The notes under the pieces were generated by a model that saw only the letters and a list, made by a program, of their open reading frames with translations, was not told where the DNA came from and ran no database searches. This document shows, in pieces, positions 35,701 through 47,332 of a stretch of 64,000 bases of DNA; within the stretch, counting starts at the first letter, position 1; each line of letters starts with the position of its first letter. The position numbers were made by a program, and so were the translations under genes. Origin of the DNA: Polytrichum commune (lineage: Eukaryota > Streptophyta > Polytrichopsida > Polytrichales > Polytrichaceae); contig OX485803.1 in the NCBI GenBank assembly GCA_950295325.1, positions 3,718,001 to 3,782,000 on the forward strand, read 5' to 3'.

Positions 35701-37190
35701 TTGGAATTACGCAATGCTACAACTAATCACTGTATGACTCATTTTTTACCAACAAATGTCAAATTGGTTGTTTGGATATTACAAAACACCCACATTTCTA
35801 CTTGGTGAAAAATTACATTCATAATAAAAGATATAGCATTGTGTAAGTGCAAATAGTAAGTGACACAAAATACAATATATAGTGTAGTGTCTACATATAA
35901 TCTGCAATGTACGAATCGACAAATGCGTCGAGAGGAATTTGTGGTACTAGAGAAACAAAGACGAACATGTGACCTTGTGTAATATAAATATCTGAATTTC
36001 TTTATGCATGTGTGGGCAATCGTGAAATTTCAGGGGAGGCCCTCAAGCTATGCACTTGAAATCACAATTGCCCTCCCTAAACATTCCACTATAATAGTGA
36101 AATATAGTGGAATGTTAACAACTGAACACAATTGCCCACAACTGTGTTCAGTTGTTAACATTCCACTGTATTTCACAACTTTTAAAATAGCATAATATTC
36201 TAGGGGACTGTTAAATCAACACACACTAGTTAAAACGACCACAGTCAATATGTAAGGTGTCGACTAGGCTCTAACTTGTTAATGAAGGGGACCAAGTTTA
36301 TCAATTCTAACATAAAGCCGATACCTTGTTCCTCTTCATGTGCACGAAGAAAAATCAAGTTTAATGGGTCATGTGACCACGCGACACATCTCTATGGTTG
36401 CTTTTATAAACTACGTGGTCAATCTAACAATTTCCATATTCTATACTACATTGGAGAGTGCTTTGCCCCCAAAGAGCATCTCCCCGAGGATGTATGGATA
36501 TCTATTCTTCAAGATTCTTTTGTGAGGCATGGTTTTCATTTGAGTTTGATAGTAATGCATTAGGTGTGGTGACTGTTGATAATAAGTTCATGATGTAGAA
36601 AGAGAGCATAGAGGAAATTTTGACGAATGTTATGGGTAGTGAAGGATGTAGAATATATGGTGAGGTTGTGGGCACTTCCAACTCCATGAACAATTTTGAC
36701 CGGTGGATCGAATCAAGAATTGACTCATTCATTAGTGATTGCAAATCTTACAAATTGTCATTTCAAATTTCAATTCCGGTGTCAAGATGCAAAAGTTATG
36801 AGAGGGCAAGAGACTCTAAAAATTCTCTTCCTCATTAAGTGATCACATAGACTCCTCCCCAATATGTTAACAACTGAACCTAAATAGGTAGTGTCTATGT
36901 TTTGAACACATTGTCCAATCTCATCATAATACATGTCTTTAAGTGTCCATTTTAAACTACAAATGCTATTCAATACCATTCAAATATCGGTGTCCAATTC
37001 AGAATCTCAATGACCACATAAGACATACATACCAAGAACAAACTTGATGGGTATGCAGGAAAGAGAGGAACAATTCTTCAAGACCTGCACGTGGGATCAG
37101 AAAGCAGAGGAGGAGTACCTGCAATTCGAAGAGAAATGCCGTGCAGACTTTCTAAAACCAGAGGTTGTTGTTGCAGTAGAAGCAGTTTAG
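26708..37190 (+). CDS. DNAI3: Axonemal inner-arm dynein intermediate chain (WDR63/DNAI3), 21 exons
   Basis: Exons: 26708-26798, 27017-27204, 27881-27991, 28137-28253, 28900-28971, 29236-29366, 29487-29603, 29760-29871, 30538-30735, 31147-31236, 31710-31913, 32521-32589, 32703-32912, 32982-33018, 33639-33697, 33774-33947, 34086-34287, 34376-34408, 34505-34593, 35376-35495 and 37059-37190. Phases agree and the sum is 2556 nt, about 851 residues (human WDR63 about 890). Family marks in order: FWESLGSEKEVDD, ALQQNEIFDLFEDEF, WD repeats with VLLWTFRDPIHPW, SDIFCLRFHPHNPTLVAGG, SDIHWLHKDFQ, VIFWDITKKNEPE, VLLSVGIWTFALWRDGIE, AVIYIGLIDGTIEIWDLL and QFLAVGDIQGILHIMEIP, then a charged coiled-coil tail (EEEYLQFEEKCRADF). 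It is an intermediate chain of inner-arm dynein I1/f in the axoneme, so it should act in sperm flagella. Exons 14 and 15 and the donor at 34288 are least certain. No exon carries a stop. Confidence 0.9.
27362..27815. repeat. Tandem duplication (~240 bp) in DNAI3 intron 2
   Basis: Copies from ~27362 and ~27605 share GAGC-TGCCA, TATCGAGTTGTG, GAGGTAGGTA-TGGGTGC, GATAATGTGCATC and AATAGACAT in the same order. No coding frame is conserved, so this is a local intronic duplication. Confidence 0.65.
29604..29759 (+). other. GC-AG intron (intron 7) of DNAI3
   Basis: The donor context is CCCAG/GCAAGCG and the acceptor GATGGACAG/A. The 156-bp intron is a multiple of three and open except for one TAG at 29671-29673. 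Removal joins FLTAAKPR to YVDALQQNEI, giving the same spacing between KP..FL and ALQQNEI as in human WDR63. A GT donor at 29662 would leave only a 42-nt intron, which is too short for plants. Confidence 0.75.
30775..31108. repeat. Tandem duplication (~170 bp) in DNAI3 intron 9
   Basis: Both copies carry AGGTCTGAT-GGGCA, TGCCTAAA-TCAATTTC, AGGTTCCAACCAA and TGGCATGTGAC followed by a T-rich tract. The first begins at ~30775 and the second at ~30945. Confidence 0.75.
33160..33300. repeat. Tandem pair, 71-bp unit, in DNAI3 intron 14
   Basis: GGAAGCAAATA at 33160 and 33231 begins two copies that also share TTACCC-AGTC, AGAGTC-ATTTCCGTT, ATCCTTAT and TACATGAGTCT. Confidence 0.85.
35006..35345 (+). 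repeat. Diverged intronic repeat copy 1 (DNAI3 intron 19)
   Basis: Shares AATTTCA-like, TTTTGAACACAT-GTCCAATCTC, TTAAACTACAAATG-type and GGTGTCCA-TT blocks in order with 36630-37025. The pair flanks exon 20. Part of each copy looks like former coding DNA, but no family is recognised. Confidence 0.5.
35660..35897. mobile_element. MITE, CTACACTAAA family, copy in DNAI3 intron 20
   Basis: The left end reads CCTAAATATTGCATTTAGTG followed by TTACTTACTA. The right end is its inverted partner, TAGTAAGTGACACAAAATAC followed by AATATATAGTGTAG. The interior matches 56779-57003, including TGTATGACT, AAATTGGTT and GATATA-C-TTGTGTAA blocks. No coding capacity. Confidence 0.75.
36080..36178. repeat. Compound palindrome in DNAI3 intron 20
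   Basis: AACATTCCACTATA pairs with TATAGTGGAATGTT (36080-36117), and AGTGGAATGTTAACAACTGA pairs with TCAGTTGTTAACATTCCACT (36108-36170). The same middle arm can therefore pair on either side. Confidence 0.8.
36630..37025 (+). repeat. Diverged intronic repeat copy 2 (DNAI3 intron 20)
   Basis: Partner of 35006-35345. It has an open stretch (36620-36838, plus strand) with no recognised family. Confidence 0.5.
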
Positions 37191-40100
37191 CCTGCACCAC
37201 CTTCCCAAAACCCTTGGAAAGCTCAAAGCACACAACATCACTTGATAGGCCTCACTCACTGAATAACTTCCCAAACAGAAAGTTTGGAGGGGCAGATTAA
37301 AAAGCCATCGGCAAAATTGGGTCAGTGTCAAAGGTTTCAGCTGGTGGGGCTTTGCTCTGTCAAGAGCAAACTGTGGTGCCTACAAAATTCTCCGATTCTC
37401 TTGCTACCTACTATTGGAAACTGTGCTAATAGTCAGGCCCCAATCACACCAAACTTTCCGTCCAGTTCTAGCCGTGAAATTGTTGGGGGATTATATTGAG
37501 AAATAGATGTTGGTCCACCACTTTTCACACTATTACAGCTGGAGATGTTGACGGATGGTGCCATAAGTGGCCGGTGTGATCAACCCCACAGTCTAGTTGT
37601 TGTTACAGATTGCACATGGCAAGGTGGTTATATTTGTTTACTGTGCACTATGAGCACATGAGTCCTAGACAATTGACCTACGTCATCGAAACTTTGTCCT
37701 ATGTAATTGGAAAATTGTGAATCTAACGTAACGGTAGATTTACATTGTTTCTTCATCGATGTGGGACGATTGTGCTGGACTTGTATGCTTGTAATGGTGC
37801 CTTTCCTACATTTGGTGTTGAATTTGCATGAGGGGGGATCTAAAGGGAATTATCCCAGCACAAATTCCAACTCATTTATTAGAGTTGGGTGAAGGGCAAT
37901 AGCAATCACCAGTCCAACCGCTCTCTTGTGACCACCATGTATTGTTGAGGACTCACTCATTTTGGTGATCATCAAAACATGAGAGTTATCTCGGGCCCGG
38001 ATTAGTGCAGAGAGAGATTTTCCTCACCCGTGTTCGGGTCCAACACCCATCATGTAGTCAGAATGGCAGATTGATTTGGTATTTCACCGTGAACCCTTTG
38101 AATGAATGCCCATTGGGATCGACATACCAGGATTACAGGTTGGCCTGGCAGATTTTAATGTCTGCCACCATCTCACAGATGAAGCACTGCCAGTCACGTG
38201 AGAACTTAATGAGGTAATCCAGCCACTTCAGCAAAATTTTGGCACCGCATGGGAGAGTGGCTAAACTTAGCCGTAGAAATGCTATAACATATCCTCTATC
38301 TTTGCAACATACCCTGGATAACGCTCACCCGTCAGCACCAAATGACAATCATTGATCATTCTGACAACATGCTCCTGTATATTGCATACTTTTGGATTTG
38401 TTTTGGTTTCTTCATGCATCCACATTGATTCCATAGGGAAACTGCAAAGCTAAGAGAGCACTGCCAGTTTCTGCTATGGTTTTATTAGATGACTTTCAAC
38501 TTCCGACTTCCGACTTCCGACTGCCAACTACAAGTTTCAAGTCTACCAAAATTTCTCCAACAGCCAATAATTTCTATGTTTGGCTTATTAAAACCTCTTG
38601 CATCCACCTGCACTGCACAACTTGCGGACTTGCGATGCTATTCGGGAACAATGTCGCAAAGGATTTGACGTTGCTGGCTTTGTCGAGATGAGTTTTAGGG
38701 TTTTAGGTTTTTGGGGTTTTTGGGGGGTTGACACCACTTTGTCAGAGGCACATTTAATCTTCACTTGTTGTTACCATGTTGTGATACCATCTTCTTATGA
38801 AGGAGCTTACAGAAGTAAGCTAGTGCAACCATGGAATCACTCGAGGAATGTGAATGGATAGATATCTAAAAAGGGGGCATGGGTTTGAAAATAAGTACAG
38901 TTTCTTGTGTTCGATTGTTGAAGACCGAAGGGAAGTCACCTGGGGAATTTTGATCCTCTCTGTTTGTTCCTCCACCGAAGAAGAGCACATCTATATCTGT
39001 TTTCAAATCGTCTTGGTTATACCTGCAGGTTGAAACTTGCAGACGTAAAAAATTCCTGAATGAGTATGGAATTAGTATCAATATCAGTATGTTTTTCTGA
39101 TTTTCTATCCAATGGAGCCAATACGTGGATTCAATAACAGAAAACACAATATTGTGTGTTTTGACAACCTTAGGAAAGGGTCGACTGCCTTAACCCTTTG
39201 CCCAAAGCCAAGCTTAATTCATGACCAATTTCGAACCAGCTGTGGAGGCTTGGCAAAGTGGTAATTTGCTAGACCTAATTCTTCTTTGTTGACCCCCGAG
39301 TTGTCTCATGGCATTTTGACTAAATTTCTGCACTTGTCTGGAAAAGAGAACTCACATGCTTCTACATTTTTTTGATATTCTGACGATGGTTGATAGTTCC
39401 AAACTTTCGGGTTTAGTATTCCTTGTCCATTTTTTCTTTGCAAGTCTGACTTAATGAGACGAATAGGTGGATAGTCACTTGTACATGCTTTGGTATGGTA
39501 CCTTTGCTTCGGATACTCTTTTGTGCAATAGACCAAAGACAAAAAAAAGTGCATGTGACCTTCCAAGGTGAGCTTTTTAAGATCACTGCTCAGCATTCAT
39601 GATTGAAGAGAGACGCTTCACTCTTGATCATAACTGCAAACTCATATCTAAACCCAAGATGGTTTGACGGAGCACGGCTATAGGACAAGAGCTATTGCCT
39701 CCTGTTGGAGGTGGTCACTTTTGGGGAAAGAGATGAGGCCCTAGGGCCTTCTGGCAACTGGTGGTCTTATGATTATTTTGGTTTCTGCTGGTGTATACAT
39801 CCTGAAGTTGAGTGTATCTGTGTGGTGGGGTGATCTTCCTTGAACTTGATTGAATCACAATGATTTTTGTTGATGCTGACCGCGTGGCCCTCTTCTTGCA
39901 TGATTATTGCAGAGGAGCGAGAGTAGAAGCAATCGTTTCCACCTGGAGTTCTGGACAGAGCATTTAGAAACCTAATATTGTGAACATTACTAGGGAGTAG
40001 GATCGAGCAATTGGAATTTGGTGGCACAAGTTTACATGTAGGTGACTGTATATATCTACCATTTAACTCATCATATAAGTGGCAACAAATACATATAAGG

Positions 40101-40389
40101 GCCATGTTTCTCACAGGACCTGACTGACCAACTAAAACTTGGACATGTTGAGGAGTGATGCACAAGAGTTTGTTGAGAATGGAGTTGACATTTCTTGAGG
40201 CATCTGGAGGGCCGAAGGCAATTTTATTTTAATTAACATCTGCATCTTGCAGGAATGCCCGTCCTTATTATTGTGAACAGACAAAATCAATCCACAACTT
40301 TGGATTGACAGCCCTACTATCAGCTCCTGGGTCACTCAATGCATGTGGAAAAGGTTTGGTTTTCTTTGGTTGCCAATTGCAGGTGTAGT

Positions 40390-40500
40390 TAGGTGTGGAT
40401 CCAAGAACAAACACCAAAAAGACATGTGTTTAGAAGAGATTGGACTACATTTTTAAAACCTGTTGATTATTCGGTAGCCCTATGTGACCAAGTTATGGCA
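40390..40500 (+). repeat. Dispersed repeat family R, copy 2
   Basis: Starts GTGTGGATCCAAGAACAAAC and contains AGAAGAGATTGGACTACA, as at 3913 and 59640. Confidence 0.6.
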
Positions 40501-40814
40501 CCCTGGCCGTCACCTTTGGAAATAAGTGTTACTTGGGTTCCAAATTTCTCTGCGATTGAACTGACTTCATCCACATTTGTGAATCAGCCAAAACTTAGAG
40601 TGGGAATTGGAGTTGTGTTCAATAGGGAATAAGAAGTAACCATTTAAGACCTGATTACCTTAGTTGCTACCTTTTCTCAGAATAGACCAGAAGGTGCGAT
40701 CTAGAAAGTACCTAAAAAGGTATATATCTGATTTCTTGCAGCCTCCCAATCCACGTTGAGGAATCTATGAAGTGGGAACAATTGACTCTTAACATTATCA
40801 CTGTGTCATATTGC

Positions 40815-41391
40815 AGATCAAAGATGGAGAACAAAGACATTTCATTGAAAGGCAGAGAATTGAACAGCTTGCAGAGTGAGTTGCCTTGACATGTCGTTAT
40901 GGATATTGAGTGGTTGTCATTCTCAATTCTGAATTCGTCTTGCTCATGAGTATGATACCTGGGCAGTGGTAAGAGCTACAAATATTCTTGTCAAACATCT
41001 CTGTGAAATGTGGCTATTTCCTCGCACACTGTCTTACAGATGCTGCACTTGGACATGAGATAGTTATGTGGCCAATGTACTTGAGCAGGAGATTTGTCAG
41101 GGTTTTTTAACATGGCCATAAAACTGGATGTTATCTCTTCAACATAGAGCGCACAATATCTACGAGTATAGCTACAGGCAGAATAGAGAGGGCAGGTCTG
41201 TCAATCTTCCCAACTGCCACCAAGCAGTCAGAAAGGCATACATACTTGCATCCCAGCATGGATGTATCTGATCAAACTGCGGTTGAACATCTATTGAGGA
41301 GGAACCTTTTGCAAATCATTCTAAGTGGAATGCTTCATACATCTTCATCCGAGGCTGGTTATGCCATAAATGTTCATCTCTTCAGCTAAAG
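40815..41391 (+). other. Exon-like pieces of an unidentified gene
   Basis: 40815-40877 reads KDGEQRHFIERQRIEQLAE between a CAG-type acceptor (~40817) and a GTGAGT donor (~40877/40878), typical of a coiled-coil exon. At 41180-41391, GRIERAGLSIFPTATKQ... is open to TAA after a CAG-type acceptor. Both are plus strand, like DNAI3. They could be the last exons of an unknown gene or chance frames. Confidence 0.25.
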
Positions 41392-42580
41392 TAGCAGCCT
41401 CTTGTTGCCTTGAATAGGCTAGGTACTGCTCCATGTTTTATTTGGTCAATCAGACTTGTTCAGAGGAATTTATGGCAGAAATGTGCAATTTGGCAAGTAT
41501 GTAGGTATTGGAACTTGATATTATGCTTGCAAAATCCATCTGTTTAAGTATCTCTACTTTCCAGAATCACCCTTCCTGGCATGCATGTCAAAACAAGACT
41601 TTCGAGAACTGCTTACACTTCAACTGGAATACACACATGTATCAAGTCTTCGTTATGAGTAGGTCTTGCACAAGACACATGGGCAAAGTCGGTTGTAAAA
41701 TTCAGGAGCTCATTAACCCCTAGAATCATGGTTTAAAACCCTAAACCCTAATTCTCCTACATCATTTCTTTGTAAATTTGAAATTTCAATCAATCAACCC
41801 ACATTCGAAACAAACCACATAGACGAAAAACAAGTCGAAACAATATATTTATCTCACAAAAAGCGGTGCTTGTACATTGAAGAGATGCTAAAATCATCTC
41901 CTAAGTTTTACATATTGTTTCAGTGCTAAAAATGTAGGGTTGGTGGATTATGAATTGGATCATTGGGCTAAAATCACATTGTTCCTCAGTGAGCCTTTGT
42001 GAATATATGTTTCTGATCCTTATGCTGGAGCTATATGAAACTCCAAACAGTTATTCCTGAAGGAGAATTACTTGCAATTCTAGTAGCATAAAGTAAGGAT
42101 CTGAAACATATTGCCACAATAAGATCACGTGAAAATTATTAACTTTTCCATATTGCAAGTCCATTTCATAAGCCAATGACCAATTTGTTGTTAACCATTG
42201 CAAACCATTGCAAAGCTTCTTTTCGTATTTCTAATTTCGATTATTTAATTCGCATTAAAATACAAGTTAGTCTTTAGGGCCACTAAATATAATATTAGTG
42301 TCCCTATGGTAACTTTTCGGATGACACTTCTTATGACATAAGTGAACAAAAATTGTCATGGATGATGGATGAGTTCATCCATTGGCCAAAACCCTGCCTT
42401 TTCTTGTCAGCAACTTGCGATGAAATATTGTCATGGATGATTGAAATTTGGATGAAAAATCACTTGGTATGTGGCAGTAATTGGAACACTATAAATCTAT
42501 AATACCCCATAGAATTTACAAGGAATCAAAAATAATTTTGGATTAACATTTAGTGTTGTTGACTCTACAGCAGTTCACAA

Positions 42581-42919
42581 CTACACTAAAAACGATATTT
42601 AGTGTTTGATACACTAAATACAAATGCATACATTAAATGTAAACTCAAACACTAAATATGAACTATGGTAATATGTGGAAGTTACATGCTTCAATTTAGT
42701 GTTAGTAAGGATATGAAAAAAAAAATAACAATGATAAAAGGAGAATTCTAGTATATCTTCTAGCATATCTTTTAACACTAATTGTCAAAAATTGAAAATG
42801 AGTGTTGAGCAAGGTAGGGTGGTAACGACATTAAATATAATCAAACACCAAATATCTATTTAGTGTTTATTGAGGAAGACAATTAGAATTGGTGACACTA
42901 AATATCATATTTTGTGTAG
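42581..42919. mobile_element. MITE, CTACACTAAA family, longer member
   Basis: Left end CTACACTAAAAACGATATTT followed by AGTGT; right end ACACTAAATATCATATTTTG followed by TGTAG, its inverted partner. The interior contains several TTTAGTGT/ACACTAAA repeats in both orientations. No coding capacity. Confidence 0.7.
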
Positions 42920-43784
42920 TTAGTTCGTTTCATTTGGTGCATCTAAGTCCATGGTTATGTGTAGAAATGTATGACATTATGTTGTTTTTGTATTTCTTAT
43001 ATAAAATGTTATCAACAACATGGTGCCTCGTATGTTATAGTTTTGCACGATCTTTGTGAATGTTTGTGCTTAGCAACATGTGGTACTACACTAAATATCC
43101 CAATAGGTGAGGGTGGTACTAATTCAAGTCACATATACAATCTAGCTAAATCTCAAAGTTACCAAGGGTTCAATTGTTTTACTCATTGACACTAAATTCA
43201 TGAACCTGCTCATTTACCATAGGCATCAAGAAAAGTAGTGCATGCTTGTGATTAGTGTGTGCCACACGCTTGCCAATGAATAATGCCAAGTGTAGGATTG
43301 AACAATGCTTCTTAGATCTTTTGGTGGCACTAATTTCATAGCGTAAAGAAATTTAATATCACCTTCACTAATTTCCCACCCTTACTATTACCCCACCCTC
43401 ACCGGAAGTGAACTATTCTAGGTGGTACGGTGGTAATATAAGGGATAGATGAAGGAGAAACCAAGTTTGAAGGCTCGTGTCTTGATGTCCTATGATGAAA
43501 TCTACTTTTTGAAATCCCACAAGGACTTGAGAGAAGTTGCCCGATAACTACTTTTAGGAAGTTACTATTGTGAAGGACAACAACTCTAAGTATACTTTTG
43601 AGATTGGAGGTGGAGGCATCAATTTGTTGTTTTAAGGTATGTAAGTGTTATTTGGTTCATTTGCCATGTTCTCCAACTTCTACCGATTAGATTCACACAG
43701 CAAAAACTCATCTTACATTAGAAAATCTACAATGAAATAATTTGCAAAAGATGGATTGAAAATCGGACCTCCCCTTATTTAGTT

Positions 43785-43965
43785 TGGTTATCAAAAGTGT
43801 AAGTTTGTTGATTTCTTAACTGGACACATAGGTCCTTTTGATTGTGTTCACTATTGAGTGTAGGGTAGTTATTAGGATTTGAAGATGTAGTCCAATTTTT
43901 TTTAAACATGTGTGCTTTATGATGTTTTTTTTTCTCTTTGATCCTCACCGAACCACATACCAACT
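43785..43965 (-). repeat. Dispersed repeat family R, inverted copy
   Basis: The reverse complement carries GAGGATCAAAGAG-, ACATGTTTAAAA, ATTGGACTACATCTTC-like and AATAGTGAACACAATC-AAAGGACCTATGTG-like blocks, as at 59640-59890. Confidence 0.55.
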
Positions 43966-43987
43966 AAATCTAGGATGGACCAAAACA

Positions 43988-44062
43988 ACCCATACATTGG
44001 TTCCTTGTTGACAGGGCTATAATCATCCAACAAGGTACCAATGTATGGGTTGGTTCACCTCC
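43988..44062. repeat. Short inverted repeat
   Basis: CAACCCATACATTGGT at 43988 pairs with ACCAATGTATGGGTTG ending at 44053, and CCTTGTTG pairs with CAACAAGG inside. The loop is about 20 bp. Confidence 0.75.
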
Positions 44063-44689
44063 CCTCAAATCTAGGGGTCCGATTAAGAAAACGAGCCACT
44101 TAAGACCCACCTACCTTATATGCACTTCTATAGTTGAAAGAAAAACTACTATGTTTTCAACACATATGTTTAATAAGTAAAGTGTTTTGGTTTGCATTAA
44201 CTATCCATTATGATTGTGATAATTTGAACACTTCAGTGGGGTTTTTTTCTTTTTTTGGTTTTTAAAAATTAATTTTAATTGGTTAGATATCTATCTACTA
44301 GGCCATGACACTTACAATTATGATACCTATCAAATTTTGTTAGTTTGTTACGGAGTTGAAGGTCAAATTCTACCCACAAAAATTAATATAGCATCATATA
44401 TCTTAACAACATCTGACCAATTAAAGAGTGCCAAATTTATATTAATTTTTTTCTTCAATCACCATCATCATCAAGTGCATTGTAATTTATATCTAGTTGA
44501 ATGGAACTAATAATCTCCCGCTTAAGTACACACTTTGTACCGGAGCTTTGGTGCGCACTTAGTTGGTAGGGGCGTACTTTACTGATATCACTTTCTACAC
44601 CCTCTGATTCGATGAATCACAACAAGAAACGGATGAAACCTGAGGCAACCCACTTGACCGAATTTGAAAGTGCTACCGACTTCAAAGGC

Positions 44690-45330
44690 TTTGAAGCTGT
44701 ACACAACACTTAAGAAGAACAAGATGTGACTGAATCACTTGAGTGTTTTGCACAAAGGTTGATAAAAAAAGACATTGCAACATGGAAAATGACTTGCGCG
44801 GGCCGAGATTCCCTTTTTGGCAAAGAGTTGCCAAGTGATGTTGGCCATGTATCTCCACACATGTTGAGCAAGGGGACAATTGTAGAACATGTGCTCCACC
44901 AATTCCACCGACTAAGGGCCACAAGGGGGCAATTTTGATTGATCTCAGTTGAGATTTTACCGCACCACTCGTTAACTGCCACTGCTTTATGGATAACCGA
45001 CCAGAGGAATGTTGCCTCTTTTTGTGCCTTAGCTTTGTGTCGGATGGTATTCCACCTGGGGGAGGTGGAGGGGGGATTTCGTTCCGCCACTTGTGTGATA
45101 TTGACTTCTTGAGGCCTATTTAATTAGTGATCCACTTCCTCCCTTCTTTGGCCGTGTAAGCGAAGAAGGGGGTGACCTCTGGCCACCACTAGCGAGCGGG
45201 GTCAGAAAAAAATTGATCGAGTTTATCAAAAAAATAGATTGAACTGAGTTTTGCTACTACCATTGGTGAGCCTATCAACCCTTACGCATATCATCCAATC
45301 ACTGAAAATTGGTGGTGGTGGTGGTGCATT
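44690..45330 (-). pseudogene. LINE-type retrotransposon 3' relic (zf-RVT region)
   Basis: The minus strand carries FLWSVIHKAVAVNEWCGKIS, then a region with Cys/Trp spacing like the plant reverse-transcriptase zinc-binding domain, then in another frame LCQKGNLGPRKSFSMLQCLF. Upstream pieces include WWPEVTPFFAYTAKEGRKWI. These phrases recur in non-LTR elements of non-seed plants (recollection, not checked). Frames are broken and no reverse transcriptase core remains. Confidence 0.6.
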
Positions 45331-45894
45331 CTTAGTGTTAGGTTTAATCTTGGTGAGGGTGAAATATTGTGATCATACTGTAGATTTGGGAAAAGAGCCC
45401 ATAAATTCGGCACTAAATTGAACAGGTCCAAGGCTAAGCCATTCCGTTATCAAGTCTATCGTAACTCAATCCAATTCAATAAATTTTATATGCCTGAACG
45501 AAGAATATATAGCTAGCCTGGACATGAAAAACATGTGTTACATTGGATTGTGCATACACATTAAGGGCCGGTTTACACTACGGTGGAGAAGGCCTCCGGT
45601 CATGAAAAAAAGGGCGTTTCTCAATTGTGATTGGTCGAAAATGCAACTCTTGACCGGTGGGTGTTTACACTAGGTGAAGAAAGCAATGGTGGTGAACTTT
45701 TCTCATGGATGATAAAATGACATGGCCACCTACATGGCGGCACTTTTTGGAGTTGGGCTTCTCCAGAGGAGGAGTTTCTTGTCCGGCCTCAAGAGGCCGG
45801 AGAAGCCCAACTCAATAAAAATTTATTTTTCAAAAACAGATATGGACCGGAGATTTCAGATCTGGTTTTTTTCAAAACCTAAGGTGTTGGCAAG

Positions 45895-45896
<2 letters not shown>

Positions 45897-45925
<29 letters not shown>
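45897..45925. repeat. CT microsatellite
   Basis: About 14 CT units lie just upstream of the Myb-like frame of the Harbinger element, in its likely 5' UTR. Confidence 0.9.
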
Positions 45926-45929
<4 letters not shown>

Positions 45930-45975
45930 TGTAGTAGCTCCTTAGCGATTTTTTTTTGTGCAATTTTTTTTCGCA

Positions 45976-47113
45976 ATGGCTGGTTACTCACAATTTCAGT
46001 TTGATAGTAGCCAAGATGAGGATGACCTCATTGGTAGTGAGAATTATTTTGAGCCCTCAAGGCAATTTCCAGGAAGTGCTTTTAGGGCTTATGTTCAACA
46101 CCCTTCTCCCCTTGCAAGGAATTTGAAGAAAGAGTTTGAAGGAGGAAGAGAGTTAGAGGAAGAGAATGATGTAGAAATTGTGGAACGGCCGATTGAGACC
46201 ACAAGGAAGAAGAGAGCGAAGTTGAGCAATTGATTTCTATGCGTGGGGAGATGCATACAGAATTTGAGAAGAATGCAAAAAAACGAGGTACGTTGCTAAA
46301 TTTTTTTTGCAAATTTTTTTTGTAAGAAGTTAGGGATTTCAGCAAAAGGCTAATGCCTTTCGATGCCTTTGCCTTCGCCAACAAGGATCGACCCAAGGAC
46401 CTCATGCCAACCCTTAACACAAGCCACTTGGGCTAGCCATCCATCCCCATCTTCTCCTTGTGTCCCAATCCTCTTGGAATTGTATTTATTCACTTCTCAC
46501 TCTAGCTCCACATGCTGAAGTACTTTTTTCAAAGCCATTTTGAAGGCTTAGAGCTTATTTTTTGGGCATTTTATCATGTTTTCGTGTACATGAGCATGTA
46601 AGGTACTAATGGTATTGTTGATATTGATTAGGTGTTAATACATGGATTCGACTTCAAGCACGGATGATAGTGGCAATTCCAGGATTTTCACGCACGGCCA
46701 AGGTATGTTGAAAGAAATTCGAGACGGTTTTCAAGCAATATAAGGAGGATAAACTTGCTAACTCGATTTCAGGGAATGACCGGCATGAGTGTAAGTTTTA
46801 TGATTCAATTGATCATTGGTGGCATCAGGCCGGTTCCGTTATGAAACACGTTAGTGCTACTATAATGGACAACACTAGTGTAGGAGGACAAGAAAATTCA
46901 GCAAATGCTAATGACGATGTTTTACAACCGGTTAGTACCCTTCAATCCGAACCATCATCTGCCTCAAAGAAAAACAAGTTCCAGGACCAAGCTTTGCATT
47001 ATTTTGATAAAATGATAGATAACGGTGTAACAATGTTAGATCATTTTGCTAGAACTAATGAATTGCTTCAAAAGGTGGATCAGCAAATGGATTGTTTTAT
47101 TGAGAAGCTCTAG
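45976..47113 (+). pseudogene. Harbinger ORF1: Myb/SANT-like DNA-binding protein
   Basis: The second protein of PIF/Harbinger elements, which binds the TIR and carries the nuclease into the nucleus (family knowledge). An N-terminal frame starts at 45976 (MAGYSQFQFDSSQDEDD) and runs to 46232. After a shift the signal continues to a GTACG donor near 46288. The C-terminal part, from ~46720 to TAG at 47113, reads VFKQYKEDKLANSISGNDRH, then ECKFYDSIDHWWHQAGSVMK and a long polar tail. The WWHQ.GSVMK end of the Myb-like trihelix region is typical of ORF1. The middle exon boundaries are not resolved, and the N-terminal shift may be a lesion or an unseen splice. Confidence 0.75.
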
Positions 47114-47332
47114 ATATTATCATTTTCCATCCTAACATCTTCTGGAAATACTACCTTAGTTTTTCTCTTCAACTGCTTTTTGTAATAGATATCTACTAGC
47201 ATCAAGTGAAATTCAGTTGTTTCTTTCAACATAATTTTTGTTCTTTCATCTATCTCCTCTTGTTTCGGCAACATTTTCTTCAAACTCAAAAGTCATGTCC
47301 ATCTCACTTGTGTCAATGTCATTGAATTCTAT

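Larger units (their letters stand above)
37191..42580. other. Gene-poor stretch downstream of DNAI3
   Basis: The first few hundred bases presumably hold the DNAI3 3' UTR. Beyond that only short frames are seen: minus-strand 38866-39147, 39306-39596, 39773-40165 and 40132-40335, none with a recognised family. Two plus-strand exon-like pieces are noted separately near 40.8 and 41.2 kb. A copy of dispersed repeat family R lies at 40390-40500. Confidence 0.45.
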
